Shown here piece by piece: positions 14,329 to 14,798 of a stretch of 14,798 nucleotides of DNA (the first letter of the stretch is position 1; every line of letters begins with the position of its first letter). The translations under genes and the position numbers were made by a program. The DNA lies in the NCBI GenBank assembly GCA_943326825.2, contig CALPUT020000026.1:1-14798 (forward strand), read 5' to 3'. This DNA is from Chryseobacterium gleum. Lineage in GTDB: Bacteria > Bacteroidota > Bacteroidia > Flavobacteriales_D > Crocinitomicaceae. The notes beneath the pieces were generated by a model. It worked only from the letters and a program-made list of their open reading frames with translations. It was not told the origin of the DNA and did no database searches.

Positions 14329-14798
14329 ATGAAAAATTATCCTGTTTGTAAAAAAGAAATAAAAAATTTGATTGAACACAATCATCTTCGTCAAGACGAT
14401 TATTTTTGGTTAAATGAAAGAGATTCTAAAGATGTACTTAAATACATTGAAGCTGAAAACAATTATTCAAAAGAATATTTTGAACAAACAAAAGAGTTAC
14501 AAGAAATTTTATTGGATGAATTTGAAAATCGCATTAATCCAAATGATACAAGCGCTCCTTTTTATTTGAATTCTAAAACGTATCAATATAAAAATCAAGA
14601 AGGAAAAGACTACACATTAATAGATGAAATAATTGATGGTCAGCACCAGTTGTTTTTTGACGAAAACGAACGTGCAAAAGATAAATCATATTATTCTTTA
14701 GCTGACTGGGCACCTTCTCCTGATAATAAACTTCTTGCTATTAGTGAAGATTTTGTTGGACGAAGAAATTATACAATTACGATTCGAAACAATGAAAA
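14329..14798 (+). CDS. ptrB: Oligopeptidase B (S9A prolyl oligopeptidase family), N-terminal part
   Basis: The window ends 156 codons into this gene, so only the N-terminal region is visible. RQDDYFWLNERDSKDVLKYI near the start, the following helix with ENNYSKEYFEQ, then DEFENRINPNDTSAPF and SYYSLADWAPSPDNKLLAIS closely follow the N-terminus of oligopeptidase B. There the first helices wrap the catalytic domain and the beta-propeller begins. The full enzyme is about 680-700 residues, with a C-terminal alpha/beta-hydrolase domain carrying Ser-Asp-His, and cleaves small peptides after basic residues; none of the catalytic residues are in view. There is no signal peptide, so it is likely cytoplasmic. 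ATG at 14329 gives the expected N-terminus. Confidence 0.9.
   Translation, partial: MKNYPVCKKEIKNLIEHNHLRQDDYFWLNERDSKDVLKYIEAENNYSKEYFEQTKELQEILLDEFENRINPNDTSAPFYLNSKTYQYKNQEGKDYTLIDEIIDGQHQLFFDENERAKDKSYYSLADWAPSPDNKLLAISEDFVGRRNYTITIRNNE

Noticed and set aside
1..14798. CRISPR array, insertion sequence, prophage or defence island
   Set aside because: Reading through, I saw no regularly spaced repeats, terminal inverted repeats, transposase, integrase, or known defence-protein motifs.

Overview
The window looks like chromosomal DNA from a low-GC member of the Bacteroidota, most likely Flavobacteriales (my guess is Crocinitomicaceae or Fluviicola relatives; a search would be needed to confirm). 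The signs are a type IX secretion (T9SS) C-terminal sorting domain, START-like and DUF6089-type proteins, A-rich leaders without Shine-Dalgarno sequences, and promoter elements of the Bacteroidota type (TTG, about 16-19 nt, TAnnTTTG). The layout reads as ordinary core genome plus small lineage-specific genes. I see no transposase, integrase, phage gene, CRISPR array or toxin-antitoxin pair.

Layout. (1) 1-202: the possible tail of an upstream gene, then a compact minus-strand tRNA-Met(CAT) unit with its own -7 element and a strong terminator. (2) 492-6017, plus strand: six tightly spaced or overlapping genes, probably one operon. They encode a START-like protein, an LptF/LptG-type permease, two GT4 glycosyltransferases, a DUF4268 protein and a T9SS-exported choice-of-anchor-J-like protein. 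The theme is cell-envelope lipid and glycan assembly. (3) 9025-6014, minus strand: pyrD (quinone-type dihydroorotate dehydrogenase), a hydroxymethylglutaryl-CoA lyase-like enzyme and two small lipoproteins. The last lipoprotein gene ends in a 4-base tail-to-tail overlap with the T9SS gene. (4) 10065-9112, minus: a DUF6089-like outer-membrane beta-barrel with its own terminator. (5) 13169-10190, minus: an ECF-type sigma factor followed by a single-pass membrane protein in the anti-sigma position and two small exported proteins, closed by an AT-rich terminator. (6) 14134-13364, minus: a SAM-dependent methyltransferase. It is divergent from (7) the truncated start of an oligopeptidase B gene at 14329, with promoter-like elements for both in the shared gap.

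The most interesting part is the sigma-factor operon. Its second gene lacks any zinc-finger or FecR-like anti-sigma signature that I can see, yet has the right position and topology to be a non-canonical regulator. The rest is mostly recognisable housekeeping and envelope biology, and I found no clear novel defence or mobile system.
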